A DNA stretch of 64,000 nucleotides from Kitasatospora sp. NBC_01287 (lineage in GTDB: Bacteria; Actinomycetota; Actinomycetes; Streptomycetales; Streptomycetaceae): NCBI RefSeq assembly GCF_026340565.1, contig NZ_JAPEPB010000001.1, positions 744,001 through 808,000 of the forward strand. The letters run 5' to 3'. The position numbers and the translations under genes were made by a program. The notes below the pieces were generated by a model that saw only the letters and a list, made by a program, of their open reading frames with translations, searched no databases and was not told where the DNA came from. Below are positions 42,384 to 50,346 of this stretch, in pieces. Within the stretch, counting starts at the first letter, position 1; every line of letters starts with the position of its first letter.

Positions 42384-42830
42384 CACCGGCTCCGGCCGGA
42401 CCAGCAGCACCGGGCACGGCGCGTGGTCGACGACGAAGCGGCCGGCCGGTCCCAGACCGCGCGGGCCCAGGTGACCCCGGTCGCCGTCGCGGGCCAGCAC
42501 GAGCAACTCGGCGCCCTCGGCCGCGGCCACCACCTCGCGCTCCACCCGCCCGACCCGCTCGACCGTGCCGCAGGGCCGCCCGAGCCGCTCGGCGGCGGCC
42601 GCCAGCAGCTCGGCCGCCGCGGCCGCCGCCAGCGAGGCCACCCGGGGCCCGGGATCGCGGGCCGGCCGCGCGCGCCCGAGCAGCCCGGCATAGGCACCGT
42701 GCGCCGCGCCCGGCGCCCCCGGACCGCTGACGTGCAGCAGGACGATCCCGGATCCGGCCGGCGCGTGCCGCCGCGCGGCGTCCACGCAGGCGGGCCACGT
42801 GCCCTCGGCGATCCAGACGATGACGGTCAA
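42372..42830 (-). CDS. Universal stress protein family (UspA-like)
   Basis: A 152-residue alpha/beta protein with the UspA pattern: N-terminal strand VIVWIAEGTW, VLLHVSGPG, a Gly-rich AELLVLARDGDRGHLGPRGLG and the terminal CPVLLVRPE. The ATP-binding G-2x-G-9x-G(S/T) is only partly kept. ATG 42830 is four bases after the transporter stop, so it is coupled to it. Its 3' end overlaps the convergent condensation gene by 12 bases. Confidence 0.8.
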   Translation of the reverse strand: MTVIVWIAEGTWPACVDAARRHAPAGSGIVLLHVSGPGAPGAAHGAYAGLLGRARPARDPGPRVASLAAAAAAELLAAAAERLGRPCGTVERVGRVEREVVAAAEGAELLVLARDGDRGHLGPRGLGPAGRFVVDHAPCPVLLVRPEPVSGQ

Positions 42831-42834
42831 CCGG

Positions 42835-44091
42835 TCAACCTCCCAGCAGGTGCAGCGACACCCACAGTGCTACCACGGAGAGCAGCAGGGCCGCGGGGAC
42901 CACGAGCAGCCCCAGCCGGGTGAACTCGCCGAGGTCCACCTCGCTCTCGTGCTCGCGCACGATCCGCCGCCACAGCAGGGTGGCCAGCGAGCCGGCATAA
43001 GTGAGGTTGGGCCCGATGTTGACGCCGAGCAGCACGGCGAGCACCGCACCCGGTCCGGCGGGCGCGGTGAGCGGCAGCAGCACCAGCACGGCCGGCAGGT
43101 TGTTGATCACGTTGGCCAGCACGGCCGCCAGCACGGCGATCCCGAGCAGCGCGGGCAGCGCGGTGCCGCCCGGCACCAGGTGGGTCAGCGCGGTGGCGAG
43201 CCCGTTGTCCACCACCGCGCGCACCACGATGCCCAGCGCCAGCACGAACGCCAGGAACGGCAGCGCGGCCGAACGCACGATCGCCACCGGCGTGCTGCGC
43301 CGCCGGACGAGGGCGCGAACGGCGAGCACCAGCGCCCCGAGCAGCGCGGCCCAGGCCGGATCGACCCCGAGCGCGGAGGCGAGGACGAAGCCGGCCAGCG
43401 TGCCGCCGACGGTGAGCAGGGCGAACAGCGGCAGCTCGGGCGCCTCGCCGACGGGCTCGGCCCGCGCCCCGGCGTCCAGGTCGGCGGCGAAGAACCGGCG
43501 CAGCACCACGTACTCCACCCCGATGGCGACCAGCCAGGGCAGCGCCATCAGCCCGGCGAACCGGACGAAGCCGAGCCCGCTGGCGGCGAAGGCGAGCAGA
43601 TTGGTGAGGTTGGAGACCGGCAGCAGCAGTGAGGCGGTGTTCGACAGGTGCGTGCAGGCGTAGACGTGCGGCTTGGGACGGGCGCCGAGGCGGGCGGCGG
43701 TGGCGAAGACCACGGGAGTCAGCAGCACGATGGTGGCGTCCAGGCTGAGCACCGCCGTGATCACCGAGGCGAGCCCGAAGACCTGGACCAGCAGCCGCCG
43801 CGGCCGCCCGGCCGCCGACCGGGCCATCCAGGCCCCGCAGGCCTGGAACAGGCCTTCATCGTCGCAGAGTTGGGCCAGCACCAGGACCGCCGCGAGGAAT
43901 CCGATCACCGGCCCCAGCTGCGCGGCCTCGGCCCTGGCGTGCGCGGGCGCGATCGCCCCGGTGGCCACCAGCACCCCGGCCGCGGGCACCGCGACCACCG
44001 CCTCCGGCCAGCCCCACGGGCGCACCACCGCGCAGCCGAGCACGAGCACCAGCAGGCCGACCGAGAGCAGTTCGGCGAACGACGAGTTCAG
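42835..44091 (-). CDS. ArsB/NhaD-like ion transporter
   Basis: An integral membrane protein with about 10-11 segments of the ion-transporter (SLC13-like) superfamily. HLSNTASLLLPVSNLTNLLAF and ANVINNLPAVLVLLPL are the paired inverted-repeat signature segments (SNT and NNLP motifs) of ArsB/NhaD/CitM proteins. The most plausible start is CTG 44091: a GAGGAG lies seven bases upstream and it adds MNSSFAELLSVGLL, the usual first helix. A GTG at 44049 is the next choice. It may extrude arsenite or exchange sodium and protons; the substrate is open. Confidence 0.85.
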   Translation of the reverse strand: MNSSFAELLSVGLLVLVLGCAVVRPWGWPEAVVAVPAAGVLVATGAIAPAHARAEAAQLGPVIGFLAAVLVLAQLCDDEGLFQACGAWMARSAAGRPRRLLVQVFGLASVITAVLSLDATIVLLTPVVFATAARLGARPKPHVYACTHLSNTASLLLPVSNLTNLLAFAASGLGFVRFAGLMALPWLVAIGVEYVVLRRFFAADLDAGARAEPVGEAPELPLFALLTVGGTLAGFVLASALGVDPAWAALLGALVLAVRALVRRRSTPVAIVRSAALPFLAFVLALGIVVRAVVDNGLATALTHLVPGGTALPALLGIAVLAAVLANVINNLPAVLVLLPLTAPAGPGAVLAVLLGVNIGPNLTYAGSLATLLWRRIVREHESEVDLGEFTRLGLLVVPAALLLSVVALWVSLHLLGG

Positions 44092-44178
44092 GATCGGCTC
44101 CTCACGGCTGGTCAGGCATCAGGCGGTCAGGCATCAGGCGATCCGGCACCGGTCGGCGCGACGCGACGCGACGTCCGA

Positions 44179-44919
44179 TCATCCCCAGCCCGGCACGGGT
44201 GGCAGCGGCCAGCGCGGCGGCTCCGGCAGCGGGAGGTCCGAGGCGAGCGCGCTGCCGTCGGTCCGTCCGGCGAGCCAGCCGAGCAGCTCGTGACCGGCGC
44301 CGCTGACCGTGGGGCCGGTCGCCGCCAGGGTCCAGTCGCGTCCCAGATCGAGGGCCGTCACCCGGGTGAGTGGGAACTCGCGGGCGGCCAGCGCGGCCAA
44401 GGTGTCGTCCAGGGCCCAGGACACGTAGGCGGTGGGCCAGTCGCCGGGCCGGTAGCCGACAGCCAGATCGACGTGATGGGTCTCCAGCTCCCGCCAGCAC
44501 CGGTAGAGGGTGAACCATGCGGGGTGCCGCCAACCCGCGAGCGCCGTGACCAGCACCTCCCAGCGGTCCTCCGGCATCCCGGCGGCATCCGCCGCCAAGC
44601 GCGCCAGCCGCTCGCGCAGCACGGCCGCGAGTTCGGCGGCGGGGCGCTCGACATCGTCCTGGCCGGCGCCGGCCTGAACAGCGGCACCGGCGCGGGCACC
44701 GGCCAGCAGCCGCAGATAGGCGTCAGCTGCGCCCACCAGGTGGACGATCACCTGGCCGCGGTGCCAACCCGGCAGCGCCGACGGCCCGCGGACCGCCTCG
44801 TCGTCCAACGCGTCGAGGGCGGACAGCACTCGGTCGGCGGACCGGGTGACCTCCCCGAGGAGACGCTGCACACCGCCTTCCGGCGCCGGGCCCTTCCACG
44901 TGCTCACGGTAGTCAGCAT
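44179..44919 (-). CDS. Maleylpyruvate isomerase/mycothiol-dependent enzyme family protein
   Basis: A 246-residue protein of the DinB/MDMPI fold. GWHRGQVIVHLVGAADAYLRL and the later RCWRELETHHVDLAVGY supply the metal-binding His residues typical of mycothiol-dependent isomerases/transferases. Actinobacteria use mycothiol as thiol cofactor, so a detoxification or isomerase role is likely. The C-terminal half contains a small SCP2-like domain (LDLGRDWTLAATGPTVSGAGHELLGWLAGR). Upstream of the transporter gene on the same strand, 87 bases away. Confidence 0.85.
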   Translation of the reverse strand: MLTTVSTWKGPAPEGGVQRLLGEVTRSADRVLSALDALDDEAVRGPSALPGWHRGQVIVHLVGAADAYLRLLAGARAGAAVQAGAGQDDVERPAAELAAVLRERLARLAADAAGMPEDRWEVLVTALAGWRHPAWFTLYRCWRELETHHVDLAVGYRPGDWPTAYVSWALDDTLAALAAREFPLTRVTALDLGRDWTLAATGPTVSGAGHELLGWLAGRTDGSALASDLPLPEPPRWPLPPVPGWG

Positions 44920-44965
44920 GGGACGGGAGCCTACCGATGATCCACTCCTCCCCCAAGACGGGCGG

Positions 44966-45025
44966 CCGGTTCACCCCTGTCCGCCGCCGGAAACGCCGGT
45001 TCGCCCCTGTCCGCCGCCGGAAACG
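44966..45025. repeat. Two tandem 30-bp repeats
   Basis: 44966-44995 and 44996-45025 are near-identical (CCGGTTCRCCCCTGTCCGCC...), with a partial third copy that forms the left arm of the adjoining terminator. Confidence 0.85.
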
Positions 45026-45076
45026 CCGGTTGCCCCCGTCCCCTGGAAACCGCCGAGAGGGACGGGGGCAACCGGC
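45025..45076 (-). terminator. Terminator of the Rpf/LysM gene
   Basis: Perfect 18-bp stem (45025-45042 with 45059-45076), 16-base loop, 17 bases beyond the stop codon. Confidence 0.85.
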
Positions 45077-45092
45077 AGGCGAGCACCAGGGG

Positions 45093-45857
45093 TCAGATGC
45101 TCAGGACCTGGCCCGGCAGGATGACGTCCGCACTGGCACCGATGGTCTGCGCGTTGGCGGCGAACAGCTTGGCCACCGTGGTCCCGTGCGAGGCCGCGAT
45201 CGCGCTCAGCGTGTCACCGCTCTTCACGGTGTAGGTCCCGCCACCGGACGCGTCCTTGCCGGCCGCCTTGTGCTTGAACGGCACCTGCTGCACCGGCGCC
45301 GACTTGGCCACCGGCGCCGCCTGCTGCTTCGACGTCGCAGCCGGAGCCGGGGCCTGGGCGGCGGCCGGGGCCTGGGCCGGAGCCGTCGTCGTGGTGGTGC
45401 TGGAGGCGCTGGTGCTGCTGGTGTCCACCTGCGCCGGCGCCCCACCCGCCGTCAGCCCCGCCTTCACCGAGCACACCGGCCAGGCACCCGGACCCTGATC
45501 CGCCAGCACCTTCTCCGCCACCGCGATCTGCTGCCCCTGCGAAGCCTGCGCCGCCGACGCCGCGTACTGCGTGCCCCCGTAGGCCGCCCACGTACTCGGC
45601 GTGAACTGCAGACCGCCCGAGAACCCGTTGCCGCTGTCGATCGACCAGTTCCCCGTGCTCTCGCACTGCGCCACCGCGTCCCACGTCGACGACGACGCCG
45701 CGGACGCCGCCGAAGCCGTCACCAGCCCCGCCACCGGCAGCACCACCACGGCCCCACCCAGCACAGCCAGGCGCAGCCGCGAACGCTTCCCGTTCTTCCC
45801 AGCGGGCGAAGCAGTGGCGGCAGCGGCAGAAGCGGCGTTCTCGGCACGGAAAGTCAA
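45093..45857 (-). CDS. Resuscitation-promoting-factor-type transglycosylase with LysM domain
   Basis: A 254-residue secreted muralytic protein. The start is TTG 45857, five bases after GAGGGAG, and gives MTFRAEN. A long Tat/Sec-like signal ([21 protein letters not shown], cleavage near ASA) precedes the Rpf domain (about 55-130), with catalytic Glu in AQCESTGNW and [16 protein letters not shown]. An Ala/Gln/Pro/Thr linker follows, then a C-terminal LysM ([20 protein letters not shown]) that binds peptidoglycan. Such proteins remodel the spore and cell wall during germination. Confidence 0.93.
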   Translation of the reverse strand: MTFRAENAASAAAATASPAGKNGKRSRLRLAVLGGAVVVLPVAGLVTASAASAASSSTWDAVAQCESTGNWSIDSGNGFSGGLQFTPSTWAAYGGTQYAASAAQASQGQQIAVAEKVLADQGPGAWPVCSVKAGLTAGGAPAQVDTSSTSASSTTTTTAPAQAPAAAQAPAPAATSKQQAAPVAKSAPVQQVPFKHKAAGKDASGGGTYTVKSGDTLSAIAASHGTTVAKLFAANAQTIGASADVILPGQVLSI

Positions 45858-46286
45858 GGTTTCTCCCTCATCGCAAGATCCCGGACGAACACACGCGGAA
45901 CCACACCCGCACACCACGAAGGGGAGAGGAAAGGCTCCGGTACGACCCGACCCGACCCGCGAAAACCCGCAAGCCCCAAGGACGGTCCCAGGCGGCGCAC
46001 TCACCGGCGCCGACAACGAACCTACGAACCCCCACCCCCGGGCACAACCAGAACCACAACATCCCAGGCCACACCCCGTTACCCCCGGAAACCGCACCCC
46101 CAAAACCGTCTCAAGCCGACGAAAACAAGCCAAAACACCCCACTCACCACCCCATTCACGTGACGCACCCCACCCCCACCAACCCCCGGATCCACCACTC
46201 ACAGCAACCACGCCACCACCCAGCGCCCACCGAACCGCCCCCCAGTGGCCCCCGCCACATCCCCGCACCTCACGGGACAGCCCGAC
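45858..46286 (-). other. Long G/T-rich leader of the Rpf/LysM gene
   Basis: About 430 bases without a convincing gene. Read in the direction of the Rpf gene it is strongly G/T-rich (runs such as GGGGGTTGGTGGGGGTGGGG near 46166-46185) and almost free of C/A between about 46030 and 46260. In other streptomycetes rpf genes follow long riboswitch leaders (ydaO, cyclic di-AMP), but I cannot identify the ydaO core here. Confidence 0.5.
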
Positions 46287-46301
46287 GTAGACAGTGTCTA
46301 C
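46287..46301. promoter_or_regulatory. TetR operator
   Basis: Perfect 15-bp palindrome GTAGACA-G-TGTCTAC 22 bases before the tetR-type ATG, followed by a half site GTAGACA at 46311-46317. Both overlap the expected promoter. Confidence 0.8.
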
Positions 46302-46323
46302 GCCGGGCTGGTAGACAGTGCCC

Positions 46324-46956
46324 ATGGATCCCGAGCCCTCCCTGCGCGAACGGCTGGTCGATGTCGGCGTGGAGCTCGTCCTCACCGAAGGCACCGCCTC
46401 CCTGGGCCTGCGCGAGATCGCCCGCCGGGCAGGCGTGTCGCACGGCGCCCCGCGCCGCTACTTCCCCACGCACCAGGCACTGCTCTCCGCGATCGCCCAC
46501 CGGGGCTTCGCAGACCTCGCGGCCCGGTTCGCCACCGCGACCGACGGGGCGGCCCCGCCACGCGCGCAACTCGCCGCCTTCGCCCGGACCTACGTCGACT
46601 ACGCACTGGAGCGGCGCGGCATGTTCGAGCTGATGTTCCGTCATGATCTGCTCAACAGCGAGCCGAACGACCCGATCGGCACCAGCGGCCGTCCCCGGTT
46701 GCGCGACTCGTCCCTCCCGCTCTTCGCCCGCTTCGTCGAACTCATCGAACTCGCCGAACTCGCCGGCCAACCAGGCCAACCAGGCGGAGCCGACCCCGCC
46801 GTGACCGCCGCCGCGCTCTGGGCCAACCTGCACGGCATCGTCCAACTCTGGTTCTGGGGCAGCCTGCAGCTCGCCCTCGACGGCGACCGGCTCGACCCGC
46901 TCGACCGGCTCGTGACCGCCGCTCTGGACGCCCATCTGGGGCCGGTGCCCGCATGA
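46324..46956 (+). CDS. TetR-family regulator
   Basis: A 210-residue repressor. The helix-turn-helix is [28 protein letters not shown] (about 24-51). The ligand domain has a TetR_C form and a low-complexity [17 protein letters not shown] stretch. ATG 46324 is preferred over a GTG two codons upstream. The gene overlaps the MFS gene by ATGA, so it almost surely controls its own operon through the palindrome upstream. Confidence 0.92.
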   Translation: MDPEPSLRERLVDVGVELVLTEGTASLGLREIARRAGVSHGAPRRYFPTHQALLSAIAHRGFADLAARFATATDGAAPPRAQLAAFARTYVDYALERRGMFELMFRHDLLNSEPNDPIGTSGRPRLRDSSLPLFARFVELIELAELAGQPGQPGGADPAVTAAALWANLHGIVQLWFWGSLQLALDGDRLDPLDRLVTAALDAHLGPVPA

Positions 46957-48452
46957 CCGCCCCCGCCGCCAGTACCACCACCAGCACCGCTGATCCGGCC
47001 GCGGGCCCCGCCCCGACCCGGCAGCGCCTGGCACTGCTCGCCTCCGTGGCCGGCGCGATGATCGTCGCACTGGACGGCACCGCGCTGATCGTGGCGCAGC
47101 CCAGCCTGCAACGCGAGCTCGGGGCGAGTGCGGACCAGGTCCAGTGGACCAGCACCAGTTACCTGCTCACCGTGGCGGCGCTGCTGGTCGTCGCCGGTCG
47201 GCTGGGCGACCGCTACGGCCACCAGCGGCTGCTGCTGGTGGGCGTGCTCGGCTTCGGGGCCGCCTCGGGCGGGGTCGCGCTGGCGCCCGGGATCGGCTGG
47301 GTGATCGGCCTGCGCGCGCTCCAGGGCGTCTTCGGCGCGCTGCTCCAGCCCGCCACCCTGGCGCTGCTCCAACTGGCCTCGCCACCTGATCGGTTGGGCC
47401 GAGCGATCGCCATCCGGACCAGCGGGATCGGGGTGGCCTCCGGCCTGGGTCCGCTGCTCGGCGGCGCGCTGGTGGCCCACCTGGGCTGGCAGGCCGTGTT
47501 CCTGATCAACGTCCCGATCACCCTCGCGATCGCCGCCTGCGCGCTCGCCGTCCGGATTCCGGCCCCCGCCGCGAACCGGTCCGCGCGGCTCGGCCTCACC
47601 GGCGCGGCCCTGCTCGCGGCCGCCCTCGCCGTCCTGGTCCACACCCTGGCCGGCGTCCCGGCGCACGGCTGGACGGGCACCTCGACGCTGCTCGGCCTCG
47701 CCGCCACCGCGGTGGCAGCCGCGCTGTTCGCCGGCCACCAGCACCGCACCGCGCTCCCGATCGTGCCGCCGGCCGTGGCCCGGTCCCGCCCGGTGACGGC
47801 CGCGATGGCGCTGCTGCTGGCCTGCGGCAGCGGCCTCTTCGGCACCCTCTTCGTGACCACCTTCTTCCTGCAGGACGCGCAGCGCCTGGACCCGCTCGCC
47901 AGCAGCCTGCGCGGGCTCCCGCTCACCGCGCTGATGGTGCTCGGCTCGCCGGTCGCCGCCGCGCTGCTGCGGCGCCACGGGCCGCGTCGCGTCGCCCTGG
48001 CCGGGACGGGCCTGGTCACGCTGGCCATCGCCGGGCTGTCCCGGCTCGGCCCGGACAGCGGCTGGCCGGGCATCTGCGCGCTCTTCGCCGTCCTCGGCGC
48101 GGGCTTCGCCGCCGTGATGGTCACCGCGACCGGGACGGTCGTCGGCGACACGCCGCCCGGCTACGCCGGGGTGGTCGGCGGGCTCAAGCAGACCGCGATG
48201 AACATCGGCCCGACCCTGGGCATCGCCATCGCCGTCGGCGCCGCCCCGGTGGCGGCGGCACCGGCGCCGGGCACCGCCCTGCCGGCCCTGACCGTCGTCG
48301 CGGCGCTCGGCCTGCTGCCAGCCGCACTACTGCCCTCACGCACCAGGCCACCAGACCACCAGGTGACCACTACTGACGGAACATCACCTAATGGTCCATC
48401 AGATCCGCCGCACCTGCGAGATCCACCGGCGCCACCACACGCCGTGCTCTGA
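46953..48452 (+). CDS. MFS drug/H+ antiporter, DHA2 (14-TM) type
   Basis: A 499-residue efflux pump. LASVAGAMIVALDGTALIVAQPSLQRELG is TM1 with the DHA2 motif D1; GRLGDRYGHQRLLLVG is motif A; GPLLGGALVAHLGWQAVFLINVP is motif C (GxxxGPxxGG form). About 14 membrane segments. The hydrophilic C-terminal 45 residues are Pro/Thr-rich. Co-transcribed with the TetR gene. Its stop lies seven bases before the HIT gene start. Confidence 0.92.
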   Translation: MTAPAASTTTSTADPAAGPAPTRQRLALLASVAGAMIVALDGTALIVAQPSLQRELGASADQVQWTSTSYLLTVAALLVVAGRLGDRYGHQRLLLVGVLGFGAASGGVALAPGIGWVIGLRALQGVFGALLQPATLALLQLASPPDRLGRAIAIRTSGIGVASGLGPLLGGALVAHLGWQAVFLINVPITLAIAACALAVRIPAPAANRSARLGLTGAALLAAALAVLVHTLAGVPAHGWTGTSTLLGLAATAVAAALFAGHQHRTALPIVPPAVARSRPVTAAMALLLACGSGLFGTLFVTTFFLQDAQRLDPLASSLRGLPLTALMVLGSPVAAALLRRHGPRRVALAGTGLVTLAIAGLSRLGPDSGWPGICALFAVLGAGFAAVMVTATGTVVGDTPPGYAGVVGGLKQTAMNIGPTLGIAIAVGAAPVAAAPAPGTALPALTVVAALGLLPAALLPSRTRPPDHQVTTTDGTSPNGPSDPPHLRDPPAPPHAVL

Positions 48453-48459
48453 TGACCGG

Positions 48460-48746
48460 ATGGACTGCGCCTTCTGCACCCTGCTGGCCGACCCCGCCGC
48501 ACCGATCCACCCGGTCTTCCGGGACGGCACGGCGCTGGCCTTCCTGGACCACCGGCCGCTCTTCCCCGGCCACCTGCTGGTGGTGCCGGTCCGCCACGCT
48601 CGCACGCTCACCGACCTGCCGCCGGAGCTGGTCGGCCCGTTCTTCGAGCGGGTACGGCTGCTGACCGGGGCCGTCGAGCAGGCGATGGCGGCGCAGGGCT
48701 CGTTCGTCGCGCTGAACAACCGGGTCAGCCAGTCGGTGCCGCACCT
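48460..48746 (+). pseudogene. HIT-family protein, 5' part (split by mobile element)
   Basis: ATG 48460 starts MDCAFCTLLADP, the typical N-terminus of a HIT-family nucleotide hydrolase. The frame then runs through FLDHRPLFPGHLLVVPVRHA to ALNNRVSQSVPHL, after which mobile-element sequence begins and a stop follows at 48775-48777. The catalytic HxHxH lies on the other side of the element (56089-56251). Joined at CACCT the gene has exactly 149 codons plus stop. Confidence 0.93.
48742..48746. other. Left junction (att core CACCT)
   Basis: CACCT occurs at both ends of the element (here and 56084-56088) and once in the reconstructed HIT gene, as expected for a recombination core or short target duplication. 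Confidence 0.8.
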
Positions 48747-48866
48747 CTTCTTGGGACGGTTTGAATCTGTCTCATGATGTATCGCTCGGAAGGATGAACG
48801 TGGTCCTGGAGCCGCTCGGCTCGCTGGTATCTCTCGTCTCCTGCGCTGTCTCACAGGGAGATGAAG

Positions 48867-50346
48867 ATGCTGTTGTTCTCGGTGGACTCGAAGGTGGTGC
48901 GGAACCACCTGGAGAGTCCGGTGCTGTCTGGGGAGGATGCCGCCCGGCTGCTGGTACACCGCTCGATCTCGGACGGGGCGCCGGTCTACCTGGACGACGA
49001 GACGATGATGCCCGTCGAGCCGCTGTGCTCGTGGGGGCGGAACCTGTCGTACGCCGATCTGGCTCTGTCCACGCTGAAGGACTACGGGCGGATCATGGCT
49101 CGGTTCGCAGGTCACCAGGAGGGCCGCGGTCGTGACGTCCTGTCGGCCACCGAGTCGGACTTGGTGGCCTTCAAGAAGGCCCGAACGCAGTTCCAGGAGC
49201 GTCCCATCGGCTCGTCAGCCTGGGGCAAGGAGTCGGGGCTGCTGGACCAGTTCTTCAAGTTCGCCGTCGACGAGAAGTACCTGTCGCAGCGGCCGGTGCG
49301 AGTCGCGGCCCGCGGTCGTAATCCGCTCGCGCCACGGGTCCGAAGCGGCATGGACATCCGGCACCTCACTCTCGCTCAGTACCGCTACTTCCGAGACGTC
49401 GGCCTGGGCGGGGCAGAGGCCTGACTCCCAGGTCGACCGGAATTTTCGGGGCTGGGCTCCGCTCCGGAACCGCGCGGGTTCCGACCTTGCTCTGGGCTCG
49501 GGGACACGCTGGCAGGAGTGGGCGACGATCCTGTTGCCAGAGCTCGGAATCGGCGTCAACTCCCCAAGGCAGGCTGCTGAGTTCGCGGTCCAAGCCTGTG
49601 CGAAGTACGGCAAGGCCCGCACCGTCTACGTCCCCGAGGACGCGGTCAGGTCGGTCGACACCTACGTGATGCTCGAACGCCCGGAGCTGACGGCGGCCGC
49701 CGCCCGGAACCTGGGCCGGCGGCATCGGGACCTGTTCGTTGTTTCGCGCATCGACCACGGAACCCGGCGCGTCCGCGGGCTGCTGGACGGAGTGCTGCGC
49801 GAGTTCGACATGCAGGCGATGCCTGCAGATCTGCGTCGGATCACCGTCTACGAGGGCGAGTTCGGGCTGGAGGCGCTGGCGGTGTTCGTCTGCCGCAGCG
49901 GGCTGATGCCCGGGGCGGACTCGTGGAAGCGCTATCGGCATGCGGCCTGGCGCCGGATGCGGGCGCATGCGGATGCGACTACGCCACACCTGCCGGCGAA
50001 GAGATGGCGCTGGCACGACCTGCGCCACACCCACGCGCTTCATCTGCTGTCGTATCTGGAACGGCTGATGGACGGTGAGGAGCCTGACCACGTCGCTCGG
50101 CGCCGCCGTCACGACCGCTACCTGTCGAGCCACATCCGGCACAATCCGCTGCTGATCGTCAGCCGCAGGCTCGGTCACGCGAGCCCGGAAACCGCCTATG
50201 CGTACCTCCAGTACACCGACGACTTGGTGAACGAGTTCGAGGAGGCGTTCTGCGGCTGGGTCGGCGATGCGGGCGAGGAAGCGACCTACGCGCAGATCGC
50301 CGCGCACGCCTTCGGCCTGGAGGCCGGCTCCGGGGGTGGTCGGTGA
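48867..50346 (+). pseudogene. Tyrosine recombinase A of the trio, frameshifted
   Basis: ATG 48867 has AGGGAG six bases upstream. The first frame (to TGA 49422) encodes the N-terminal SAM-like core-binding domain. The second frame, joined by a +1 shift at the GGGG run 49410-49413, encodes the catalytic domain: Arg in SGTRWQEW, HDLRHTHALHLL (HxxR) and LGHASPETAYAYLQY with the nucleophile Tyr. All catalytic residues are in the second frame. It may be a real mutation, a programmed shift or a sequencing error. The stop overlaps the next start (GTGATG). Confidence 0.85.

Noticed and set aside
45858..46286. ydaO (cyclic di-AMP) riboswitch before the Rpf gene
   Set aside because: Expected from other streptomycetes, but I could not find the conserved core sequences by eye.
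48761..49135. Plus-strand frame overlapping the first recombinase start
   Set aside because: Different frame, no domain; the 48867 frame has the ribosome binding site and continues into the integrase N-terminal domain.
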